Of a stretch of 64,000 nt of DNA, positions 34,844 through 42,351 are shown piece by piece. This stretch comes from Streptomyces sp. NBC_01198 (lineage in GTDB: Bacteria; Actinomycetota; Actinomycetes; Streptomycetales; Streptomycetaceae), in the NCBI RefSeq assembly GCF_036010485.1, contig NZ_CP108568.1, forward strand, positions 3,975,001 through 4,039,000. Direction: 5' to 3'. The notes below the pieces were generated by a model, which was not told the DNA's origin, searched no databases, and saw only the letters and a list, made by a program, of their open reading frames with translations. Numbering within the stretch: position 1 is the first letter of the stretch; each line of letters opens with the position of its first letter. The position numbers were made by a program, and so were the translations under genes.

Positions 34844-34916
34844 TGGAGCCTAGGAGATTCGAACTCCTGACATCTGCCTTGCAAAGGCAGCGCTCTACCA
34901 ACTGAGCTAAGGCCCC
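34844..34916 (-). tRNA. tRNA-Ala (TGC)
   Basis: 73 nt: acceptor GGGGCCT/AGGCTCC with discriminator A, D-arm GCTCAGTTGGTAGAGC, anticodon loop TTTGCAA (anticodon TGC), T-arm CAGGAGTTCGAATCTCCT. It borders the accessory island; CCA is not encoded. Confidence 0.96.
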
Positions 34917-35017
34917 GCGTCGGAAACAGCGTACCGGGTCGGGTGGCGTGGGCCGAAACGGGATTGCGGGCGCCTAGGATGGTTTGCGGATTCGCAGGCG
35001 CAAATTTGGGGGGCGGT

Positions 35018-35587
35018 ATGAACGGCTCGGGACAGGGCGGCTCGGGGCAGGACGCCGTGGACCGGGCGATGGAGGCCAGGGAGCTGCAGCGGGGGTGGTA
35101 CGGGGAGCCGTTGGGGGAGTTGTTCCAGCGGCTGATCGGGGATCTGGGGCTCAATCAGGCGCGGCTGGCCGCGGTGCTCGGGCTGTCGGCGCCGATGCTG
35201 TCGCAACTCAAGAGCGGGCAGCGGGCCAAGATCGGCAACCCGGCGGTGGTGCAGCGGCTGCAGGCGCTGCAGGAGCTGGCGTGGCAGGTGGCCGAGGGGC
35301 GTACCGGGGCGCTGGAGGCGGCGGCCAGGATGGACGAGATCCGCGAGTCGGCGGGGTCCTCGGTGCTCGGCACGACCTCGCATCCGGCGGCCGCGGCAGC
35401 GGTCGCGCCCCGGCAGGTGGTGCGGGGCATCCAGGAGGTGCTGCGGTCGGTCGCGTCGGCCGAGGAGATCGAGCAGGCCGCCCACTCCCTCGCGCGGAGC
35501 CATCCCCACCTGGCAGAGTTCCTTCGTGTGTACGGCGCCGGGCGGACGAGTGAGGCCGTGGCCCACTACGAGGCGCACCGGGACTGA
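35018..35587 (+). CDS. helix-turn-helix DNA-binding protein
   Basis: 189 residues with an XRE-like HTH at about 40-75 (LGLNQARLAAVLGLSAPMLS QLKSGQR). An Ala-rich central part follows, then a helical C terminus (EEIEQAAHSLARSHPHLAEF). Start ATG after GGGGGGCGG. The 73-bp spacing to the following kinase suggests cotranscription; the pair appears to be conserved in Streptomyces at this locus, and the kinase may phosphorylate it. Regulon unknown. Confidence 0.82.
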   Translation: MNGSGQGGSGQDAVDRAMEARELQRGWYGEPLGELFQRLIGDLGLNQARLAAVLGLSAPMLSQLKSGQRAKIGNPAVVQRLQALQELAWQVAEGRTGALEAAARMDEIRESAGSSVLGTTSHPAAAAAVAPRQVVRGIQEVLRSVASAEEIEQAAHSLARSHPHLAEFLRVYGAGRTSEAVAHYEAHRD

Positions 35588-35660
35588 CGTCAGCTGGACA
35601 GCACGGGGACGGCAGGCAGGACAGCAAGCAGGCCGGCGAGCAGGGGGAGAGCGGTACGCC

Positions 35661-36923
35661 ATGGGTGAGGTCTTCGCGGGCCGTTACGAGCTGGTGGACC
35701 CGATCGGGCGCGGCGGTGCCGGCGCGGTCTGGCGGTCCTGGGACCAGCGGCGGCGCCGCTACGTGGCGGCGAAGGTGCTCCAGCAGAGCGACGCCCACGC
35801 GCTGCTGCGCTTCGTCCGCGAGCAGGCGATGCGCATCGACCACCCCCATGTGCTGGCGCCGGCGAGCTGGGCGGCCGACGACGACAAGGTGCTGTTCACC
35901 ATGGACCTGGTGCACGGCGGCTCGCTGTCGCACCTGATCGGCGACTACGGGCCGCTGCCACCGCGCTATGTGTGCGTGCTGCTCGACCAGTTGCTGTCCG
36001 GGCTGCACGCGGTGCACGCCGAGGGCATCATCCACCGGGACATCAAGCCGGCCAACATCCTGCTGGAGGCGACCGGCACCGGCACCCCGCATGTGCGGCT
36101 GTCGGACTTCGGCATCGCGATGCGCCAGGGCGAGCCGCGGCTGACCGAGGCCGACTACGTGGTGGGTACGCCCGGATACTTCGCGCCGGAGCAGATGATG
36201 GGCGCGGAGCCGGACATCCCCGCCGACCTCTACGCCGTCGGCCTGGTCGCCCTCTACCTGCTGAGCGGGCGGAAGCCGGACTCGCGCGCGATCGCGGAGC
36301 GCTTCATGGCTGAGGGTGTCCCCGGGGCGCCGGTCGGGGTGCCCGAGCCGCTGTGGCAGGTGATCGGGGCCCTGCTGCGGCCGGACCCGCGGGCCCGCTT
36401 CCGTACCGCCACCGGGGCGCGCAAGGCGCTGGCCGGCGCCGTCGAGCTGCTTCCCGAGCCGCCGCCGGGGGAGGAGCCGGTGGAGATCTTCGACCAGATC
36501 GGGCCGCTGCCCGAGGGCTTCGGCCCGGACGGCCCGCTGGCGGCGGGCCCCGTCGCCGCCTCCGTACGCCCGCCCGCGCCGCAGGCGCCGCCCGCGCCGC
36601 CACGGCAGGCGCCGGAGCCCGCTTACGTCTCGGCGACGGCCGGTTACCCGCTGGCGGCGCCCGCGCATCCGCCGACCAGGACCGACGTCCCGGCACCGGC
36701 GGCGCCGCAGGCCGCGCACCCCATGCCGCAGCCGCAGCCGCAGCCCCAGCCGCAGCAGTCGTCGCCGACGCCGCAACCGCCCCGGCCGGCCGCCGCCGGG
36801 CCCGAGGCCGCACCGCCCGCCCGCAGGCGGAAACCGGGACCACCCGCCTCCGTGGTGATTCCGGTTCTCGTGCTCGCCGCGATCTGCTTCGCGGTCGGCT
36901 TCTACGCGCTGGCCGGCAGTTGA
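35661..36923 (+). CDS. Ser/Thr protein kinase with C-terminal membrane anchor
   Basis: 420 residues. Kinase domain at about 8-270: glycine loop GRGGAGAVWR, Lys in YVAAKVL, HRDIKPANIL, SDFGIA, and VGTPGYFAPEQ. A Pro/Gln-rich linker of about 110 residues follows, then one transmembrane helix near the end (VVIPVLVLAAICFAVGFYAL). No extracellular sensor remains after the helix. The start follows GGGGGAGAGCGG. It converges with the tandem secreted-protein genes with a 28-bp gap. Confidence 0.9.
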   Translation: MGEVFAGRYELVDPIGRGGAGAVWRSWDQRRRRYVAAKVLQQSDAHALLRFVREQAMRIDHPHVLAPASWAADDDKVLFTMDLVHGGSLSHLIGDYGPLPPRYVCVLLDQLLSGLHAVHAEGIIHRDIKPANILLEATGTGTPHVRLSDFGIAMRQGEPRLTEADYVVGTPGYFAPEQMMGAEPDIPADLYAVGLVALYLLSGRKPDSRAIAERFMAEGVPGAPVGVPEPLWQVIGALLRPDPRARFRTATGARKALAGAVELLPEPPPGEEPVEIFDQIGPLPEGFGPDGPLAAGPVAASVRPPAPQAPPAPPRQAPEPAYVSATAGYPLAAPAHPPTRTDVPAPAAPQAAHPMPQPQPQPQPQQSSPTPQPPRPAAAGPEAAPPARRRKPGPPASVVIPVLVLAAICFAVGFYALAGS

Positions 36924-36951
36924 CCCTCCGGTCGCGCGGACCGCGCGGTCG

Positions 36952-38460
36952 TCACCAGGAAGGCGGCGGCCCGAAGCCGGGCGGCGGCGGGGGCACTTGC
37001 CGCGTCACGGTGTCCGGCAGGGCGGCCGCACGGCGTCGTGCGGCCAGGATCCACACCGCGAGCGCCAGCACCAGCACGGTGCCCGCGCCGAGCGCGGCGA
37101 AGCCCAGGAACCGCTTGGCGGAATTACCGGCGGGCGAGGAGGCGGCGGACTGCGGCGAACCGTTCGCCGCGGACACGTCGTGCGCCCCGACGCCGATGCC
37201 GGCCGCCTTCGGGTCCTGCGCGTAGGCCGGCGCGGCCTGCGCCGAGCCCGTCACGTCGACCCGCAGCGTCACCGGCACCGCGCCGCTGACCGCCTTGGCC
37301 ACATCCGGGTGCACGCTCACCGCGAAGTAGTACCAGCCCGCGTAGCGCACCCGGGAGACCTCGGTGTCGTCGGCCGCACGGTTGGCGTAGGAGACCGGGG
37401 CCAGTTGCTCGTACACCGAGGCCGGGGTGCCCGTGTAGGAGTGCTCCTGGTCGTCGATGAGCTCGCGCACCGGGCTGTAGGCGGCCAGCCGCACCCCGGA
37501 GCCGATGTAGGCGCCGCTGTCGGTGACCTGGGCGCTGGAGAAGTCCGAGAAGACGGTCGCCTGCTGGCCCCAGTCGACCGGGACCTTGTAGAAGCGGGTC
37601 TCGCCCGGCAGCACCTTGTCCTTCCAGATGCCGGTCCTGACCGCGGCCGCGGTCTCGAACGACGTGCCGCCGGTCGCCTGGTGCGGGGTGCCGCTGGTCA
37701 GCGGGGTGGGCGTGGCCGTGCCGGCGCCGGCCGGGGCGTGGCCGGCTGCCGCACCGGCCTTGAGCGGCGGTTCGAGCACGTAGCGCAGTTCGAGCGGCCA
37801 GGCACCGGGGTCCGATGCGCCGTCACTGGTGCGGTGCACCGACAGCGTGTACTGGTTGGCGTCCTGGCAGGAGGTGTCGACGCCTATCAGCCGGGCCACC
37901 GCGCTGCCCACCGGGCGTACGGCGCCGTCCGCCTGGAAGTGCGCGTCGACGCTGTCGCAGTCGTCGCCGTCGGAGCTCTCCAGCTTCAGCTCGATCCCGT
38001 CGCCGTAGGCCACCCGGGTGCCGGGCGCGGGAAGGGCGAAGGCGGAGGCGTAGGCGGAGGACTTGTCGTCCAGCGTGATGCCGTAGATGCGGGTCTCGCC
38101 GACCTTGATGGTGTCGCGGTAGGTGACGCCCGGCTTCATCGCGGGGGCGTCGGCGGTGGTGGCCGCGCCCGCGATCACCGTGCCCTGCGGCTGCCAGGTC
38201 GCCGGCGCCCCGGGCCCGCTGGTCGGGGTCCCGTCGGCGACGGCCTGCCCGCCCAGGAAACCCTGGAGCGCGGTCAGCGCCAGCAGCGCGGCGGCCGCCG
38301 TCCGGATGCCGCGCCGGGTGACCCCGGCAGAGGCGCCGCGTCCAGCCATGGATATGCCGGGCGTCGCGGTCGGCGCCGCCATGGATGCCGCGCTACGCAT
38401 GCCGCCCCGCCGCGCCCCCGCGGCGGATACAGCGCGCTTCGTCGAGCTGCCCCGTCTCAT
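36952..38460 (-). CDS. secreted membrane-anchored protein with duplicated modules
   Basis: 502 residues. After a basic N terminus comes a signal/anchor helix (AAAALLALTALQGFLGGQAV, about 52-72). Two related modules follow: GVTYRDTIKVGETRIYGITL and GIWKDKVLPGETRFYKVPVDWGQQ-type. The C terminus has one transmembrane helix (FLGFAALGAGTVLVLALAVW) and a Pro-rich cytoplasmic tail. The modules are paralogous to those of the next gene. ATG overlaps that gene's stop (ATGA). No enzymatic motif seen; possibly a cell-surface binding protein. Confidence 0.75.
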   Translation of the reverse strand: MRRGSSTKRAVSAAGARRGGMRSAASMAAPTATPGISMAGRGASAGVTRRGIRTAAAALLALTALQGFLGGQAVADGTPTSGPGAPATWQPQGTVIAGAATTADAPAMKPGVTYRDTIKVGETRIYGITLDDKSSAYASAFALPAPGTRVAYGDGIELKLESSDGDDCDSVDAHFQADGAVRPVGSAVARLIGVDTSCQDANQYTLSVHRTSDGASDPGAWPLELRYVLEPPLKAGAAAGHAPAGAGTATPTPLTSGTPHQATGGTSFETAAAVRTGIWKDKVLPGETRFYKVPVDWGQQATVFSDFSSAQVTDSGAYIGSGVRLAAYSPVRELIDDQEHSYTGTPASVYEQLAPVSYANRAADDTEVSRVRYAGWYYFAVSVHPDVAKAVSGAVPVTLRVDVTGSAQAAPAYAQDPKAAGIGVGAHDVSAANGSPQSAASSPAGNSAKRFLGFAALGAGTVLVLALAVWILAARRRAAALPDTVTRQVPPPPPGFGPPPSW

Positions 38461-40421
38461 GCCCCACCCCTTGTCGTACCGCTCCGCCTGCGGTGCGCCA
38501 GCGCCACCGCTCCCATGCCGGCCAGCGCGAGGGCGCCGCCCGTACCCGCTGCCACCAGGTCCATGCCCTTGATGCCGCCGCTGGAGGAGGCGGGCGCGGC
38601 CGCGTCGGAGCCGCCTTTGCCGTCGCTCTGTACGTCGCCCTGCGTTGTGCCGGGTACATTGCGCTGCACATTGCCGTGGGCGGCCAGGGCCGGCGCCTGA
38701 TACTGCGGCCCGGCCAGCTCGGTCCCGGTGACGTCGACCCGCAGGATCACCCCCACCGCGGTGTTCCTGGCGAGCTGGGCGGCGTCCGGGCCGAGGCCGA
38801 CCGCGATCCAGTAGTCCCCCGCGGTGTGGACGGTGGCCGCGTCGCCGTCGTCCACCCAGCGGTTGGTCCAGGTCACCGGGACGGTGCCGAGGCCCACCGA
38901 CGCCGGCGTCCCGTTGTAGAAGCGGTTGTCGCGCGCGTCCGAGGCGTCCTCGACGGGCAGCCGGCCCGGTGCGTAGGCGCTGGTCGCCACGAAGGTCGAC
39001 GCGCTGGACGAGGCGCTGTCGAGCACCGGCTCGTTGGCGAATTCGGCCGCGTAGGTGAGCTGTTGGCCCCAGCCGACGTGCACCTTGTAGTAGCGGGTCT
39101 GGCCCGGCAGCAGCCGGTCGCGCCAGACGCCCTTGGTGACCTCGGCGGCGTCGTTGAAACCGGTCCCGCCGACCAGGTCCTTCGGGGTGCCGGTCAGCGG
39201 TGCGGGCGCTTTCCCGTAGTCGGTCCGCGCGGCCGCGGCGACCGTACCCTCCGGCAGCGGGGCCTCGTTGTCGAAGCGCAGCTCGACCGGCCAGCGGCTG
39301 CGGTCGGAGGTCGCCGCGGTGGTGCGGTGTACGGAGAACAGGTAGCGGGCGGCCTCGTCGCAGTCGTCCTTGCCGTCCCGGCTCGGCACCCGGCTCACCG
39401 CACCGGTCAGCGTCATCGCGCCCTCGTGCTGGCCGAAGTGCGCGGAGTCCGAGCCGCAGGTGTACGAGTACGTCCCGGTGCCGGCCAGCTTCAACTCGAT
39501 GCCGTCGCCGTAGTCGACGGGTACGCCCGGCTGCGGGACCGCCGTCGCGGACAGGTCGGCGGTGCTCGCCGCGTCCAGCCGCGCGGCGTACCACCGGGTC
39601 TCACCGGGGCCGATGGTGTCGGTGTACTGCCCGGGGCCGATGGGCGCCGCCTTCGCCGGGGTCGCCCCGCCGGTCACCGGATCGCCCGCCATGCGGTAGG
39701 CGTCGGCGCTCAGCTGCGAGGCACGCACCAGCTGGCGGGCGAGGGCGGCGGCGTCCGGGGCGTCGTAATAGGCGCCGTGGCCGGCCTTCGCGATGCATTC
39801 CAGCTCGTCGCGCGCGGCGCCCTTGACCTGGAAGCCGACCGTGTCGACCCGCAGGTTCAGGCCGTCGCCCGCGAGTGCCGCCGCCACGTCGCAGGGCTCG
39901 GGCGCACCGCAGTTGGACTCGCCGTCGGAGACCAGCAGGATCGTCCGCCGGCCCTGCGCCGGAAGGTCGGCCGCGGCCCTGGTCAGGGCGAGCCCGGTGG
40001 GGGTGTCCCCCTTCGGCTGCACGGCGCCCACCGCCTGCTTCATCGCCGCCCGGTCAAGCGCCGTGACCGGCTGGGCCAGCGAGGTGTCGTCGCAGCCGTG
40101 GGTCTTTCCCGCGCCGTAGACCCGCAGCCCGGTCGGATAGCGGTCGGGCAGCGCGTCCACCACGGAACCGACGGCGGCGCGGGCCGATTCGATCCGGGTG
40201 TGCCCCGAGCCGTCCGGGCCTGCCATGGAGCCGGACGAGTCCAGCACCATGATCAGGCTGCCGTCCTGACTCCCTGCTGCGGGCGGCGCCGCCGACGCCG
40301 TGGTCGCGGCGAGCAGGCCCGCCCCCGCGAGCCCGGCCAGGGCGGCGAGTCCGGTGAGCCCCGCGAGCAGCAGGCCGGCGGCCGGCCGCAGGAACCGCCC
40401 CGGCGGTGGTCGTCGTTTCAT
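38457..40421 (-). CDS. secreted von Willebrand factor A domain protein
   Basis: 654 residues. Signal peptide (residues about 10-45, ending TTASAAPP), VWA domain at about 52-230 with an intact MIDAS (LDSSGSMAGPD, GDTPTG, SDGESN), then two paired beta modules (GQYTDTIGPGETRWYAARL; GVWRDRLLPGQTRYYKVHVG), and a C-terminal transmembrane helix followed by a short basic tail. MIDAS domains bind metal-dependent protein ligands. ATG at 40421 after GGGGGAAG. Cotranscribed with the shorter paralogue downstream. Confidence 0.83.
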   Translation of the reverse strand: MKRRPPPGRFLRPAAGLLLAGLTGLAALAGLAGAGLLAATTASAAPPAAGSQDGSLIMVLDSSGSMAGPDGSGHTRIESARAAVGSVVDALPDRYPTGLRVYGAGKTHGCDDTSLAQPVTALDRAAMKQAVGAVQPKGDTPTGLALTRAAADLPAQGRRTILLVSDGESNCGAPEPCDVAAALAGDGLNLRVDTVGFQVKGAARDELECIAKAGHGAYYDAPDAAALARQLVRASQLSADAYRMAGDPVTGGATPAKAAPIGPGQYTDTIGPGETRWYAARLDAASTADLSATAVPQPGVPVDYGDGIELKLAGTGTYSYTCGSDSAHFGQHEGAMTLTGAVSRVPSRDGKDDCDEAARYLFSVHRTTAATSDRSRWPVELRFDNEAPLPEGTVAAAARTDYGKAPAPLTGTPKDLVGGTGFNDAAEVTKGVWRDRLLPGQTRYYKVHVGWGQQLTYAAEFANEPVLDSASSSASTFVATSAYAPGRLPVEDASDARDNRFYNGTPASVGLGTVPVTWTNRWVDDGDAATVHTAGDYWIAVGLGPDAAQLARNTAVGVILRVDVTGTELAGPQYQAPALAAHGNVQRNVPGTTQGDVQSDGKGGSDAAAPASSSGGIKGMDLVAAGTGGALALAGMGAVALAHRRRSGTTRGGA

Positions 40422-40534
40422 GGCGCCACTTCCCCCATCGTTTCCGCACACCCGCGTTGTCGTTTGCTCAAGCAAAGTATTTGATTTGCTGGCGCAAACT
40501 CAAGCGGCTGCGGTCACGGTCCTGCAACAACGAA

Positions 40535-40563
40535 GGTCCCGGCCGCAGAGTGCGGCCGGGACC
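40535..40563. terminator. hairpin terminator after DLW-39 gene
   Basis: Perfect 13-bp stem GGTCCCGGCCGCA with its complement around loop GAG. A second hairpin (GCGGCACC-TCAC-GGTGCCGC, 40574-40593) lies between it and the DLW-39 stop. Confidence 0.7.
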
Positions 40564-40604
40564 CGGGGCGGTCGCGGCACCTCACGGTGCCGCACCGCCG
40601 TGCG

Positions 40605-40745
40605 TCACACGTTCGCGCCGGAACCCGCCGGGACAGCGTCAGTGGCTTCCGTCCACAGGTCCTGCTCGGCGCGGTCCGCCTGAATCTGTCGGTACACGAA
40701 CAGCCCGGCGACGGCGGCCAGTGCGACCAGGAGAAACTTCTTCAT
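40605..40745 (-). CDS. DLW-39 family small protein
   Basis: 46 residues starting MKKFLLVALAAVAGLFVYRQ, one hydrophobic helix then an acidic segment with the diagnostic DLW (AEQDLWTEATD). Members of this short, conserved actinobacterial family lie near gyrA/tRNA genes and have no known function. Ribosome site GGAGGAGG directly upstream of the ATG at 40745. Confidence 0.9.
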   Translation of the reverse strand: MKKFLLVALAAVAGLFVYRQIQADRAEQDLWTEATDAVPAGSGANV

Positions 40746-40916
40746 CGCGTGACCTCCTCCTTCATGGGTGGGGACAGCATCTGACGCGCCCGACTATACA
40801 CAGCAGCCGATACCGAACGGTGACCTGAGGTCGGCACGCCCTACCCCTATTTTCCACCCGCCACACCCGGAGCACCGAAATCGCCCCGCACCGGCAGGAA
40901 TCCAGGGACCTGCCGG

Positions 40917-41139
40917 TCACGGCGCGGGATTGACGGCGGGCCGGTCCTGGAGTTCCAGGACCGGCAGCACCCGCCGCTGGTCGACCAGCCAGTACGCCTC
41001 CGCGTAGCTGACGCCCCGACCGGCGTAGCGCTGGTGTATCTGCTCGGCCGGCCACTCGGCCGGCGACTGGTGGGTCCCACCCGGCCAGCGAGACCCGCAC
41101 CGGGACCGGGTCGGCATCCGTACGGGCCGGGTCGTTCAC
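40917..41139 (-). pseudogene. frameshifted small gene, unknown function
   Basis: A GTG at 41139 overlaps the upstream gene stop (GTGA) and opens VNDPARTDADPVPVRVSLAG with GC-biased third positions. Around 41065-41085 the coding bias moves to another frame, which reads SPAEWPAEQIHQRYAGRG then VSYAEAYWLVDQRRVLPVLE to a stop at 40917. Neither frame alone looks coding throughout, so a one- or two-base indel (mutation or sequencing error) is likely. Family not recognised. Confidence 0.55.
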
Positions 41140-41357
41140 GCGCCGTGACGTCCAGGTCGAGAGCCGCCTCCGGCCCGGTCGGCGCGGAAGGCCTCCCACC
41201 CCAGGAACGCCCCCGGAAGCGTCGGCACCAGCACCACGACCAGCGCCGCCGTACTCCCCAGGTGGTACTGCCGGTTCAGCCATAACGCGACCACCACGGC
41301 CGCCAGCTGCCCCGCCGCGTACACGGCACCGACGCGTCTTGTCCGCGATCCCGCCAT
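41136..41357 (-). CDS. small two-helix membrane protein
   Basis: 73 residues from ATG at 41357. Two hydrophobic segments (VGAVYAAGQLAAVVVALWL; STAALVVVLVPTLPGAFLGW) and a basic C terminus. The stop overlaps the start of the frameshifted gene. No function can be assigned. Confidence 0.6.
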   Translation of the reverse strand: MAGSRTRRVGAVYAAGQLAAVVVALWLNRQYHLGSTAALVVVLVPTLPGAFLGWEAFRADRAGGGSRPGRHGA

Positions 41358-41477
41358 AGCGGCACTTTTACCCACCCGGCACGATGTCTGCCTGCGGATG
41401 CCGACTCCGGTAGCCGACCGTGACCCTCCGCGCATCTCTGCCCCGCGGAAGCGAACTGAGCGCCCGCCCATGCGAAC

Positions 41478-41505
41478 AGCCCCTCACGGAATCCCGTGAG
41501 GGGCT
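41478..41505 (-). terminator. hairpin terminator after tRNA-Ile
   Basis: Perfect 12-bp stem AGCCCCTCACGG/CCGTGAGGGGCT with loop AATC, 12 bp downstream of tRNA-Ile. Confidence 0.75.
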
Positions 41506-41516
41506 GCTTGCGCTGG

Positions 41517-41590
41517 TGGGGCTACCAGGACTTGAACCTGGGGCCTCTTCCTTATCAGGGAAGCGCTCTAACCGTCTGAGCTATAGCCCC
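41517..41590 (-). tRNA. tRNA-Ile (GAT)
   Basis: 74 nt: acceptor GGGGCTA/TAGCCCC, D-arm GCTCAGACGGTTAGAGC, anticodon loop CTGATAA (GAT), T-arm CCAGGTTCAAGTCCTGG. The usual tRNA-Ile downstream of gyrA in actinobacteria. Confidence 0.96.
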
Positions 41591-41661
41591 GCGCTGCACC
41601 GAAAGATTAGCGCACGGCGGGCCATGTCCCAAAATCGGTATCGCGCCCCCCGTCGGGGGTC

Positions 41662-42348
41662 CTACTCGTCCTCGGCCAGCGTCAGCTCGACGCCGCCCAC
41701 GAAGCCGGCCGACAGGTTGTAGATGAAGGCGCCCAGCGTGGCCAGCGCGGTGGCCAGCACCACGTCGATGACCGCGATCACCGTGGTGAAGAGCATCACG
41801 CGGGACAGCGACAGGAAGGCCACCAGGTCGAAGCCGCCCTTGCCGCCCTGCTCGGAGGTGGTGGCGTCGCTGATGGTGGACCCGACGGTGCTGAAGACAC
41901 CGATCGTGTCCAGCACCATCCACAGCACGGCCACCGCCACGATCGTGCAGATGCCCAGCGCGATGGACAGCAGGAAGCTGACCTTCATCACCGACCAGGG
42001 GTCGGCCTTGGCGATCCGCAGCCGGGCCTTGCGCGTACGCGGCGCCGTACGGGCGGCCGGGCGCGGGCGGCGTACTCCCGCTGCGGCCGGCGATCCGTGC
42101 CCGCCGGACGTGCCCGGCTTGCTCGGCGGCGTCCCGCGGTTCCCGTGCCCGGCCGGCGCGGCAGCCGGCGGCGCCGGCGGCGCGCCGGGCGGCGGCGGCG
42201 CGTACGCCTGCGGCGGCTGATGCGGCTGTGCCGGTTGACGGGTGCCCGTCACGGCGAATCCCCCCTCGTCCGGGCCGTTGAGGTCGGCCGAGCCACGGGC
42301 ACCCCCGGACCTCCCGGCCCCACCCGCGGCGCCCGTGGCTCCACTCAC
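41662..42348 (-). CDS. DUF3566 membrane protein
   Basis: 228 residues. A disordered Pro/Gly/Ala-rich N-terminal half is followed by the DUF3566 domain (ARLRIAKADPWSVMKVSFLL onward) with two transmembrane helices (about 124-146, 185-210) and an acidic end (VELTLAEDE). Almost always next to gyrA in actinobacteria. A link to DNA topology or membrane function is unproven. The GTG start is 3 bp after the gyrA stop, so translation is likely coupled. Confidence 0.9.
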   Translation of the reverse strand: MSGATGAAGGAGRSGGARGSADLNGPDEGGFAVTGTRQPAQPHQPPQAYAPPPPGAPPAPPAAAPAGHGNRGTPPSKPGTSGGHGSPAAAGVRRPRPAARTAPRTRKARLRIAKADPWSVMKVSFLLSIALGICTIVAVAVLWMVLDTIGVFSTVGSTISDATTSEQGGKGGFDLVAFLSLSRVMLFTTVIAVIDVVLATALATLGAFIYNLSAGFVGGVELTLAEDE

Positions 42349-42351
42349 GGC

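Noticed and set aside
36952..40421. VWA protein and kinase considered as a defence or ternary VWA-kinase-phosphatase system
   Set aside because: The VWA protein is secreted with a signal peptide and no phosphatase accompanies it, so the cytoplasmic ternary system does not fit.
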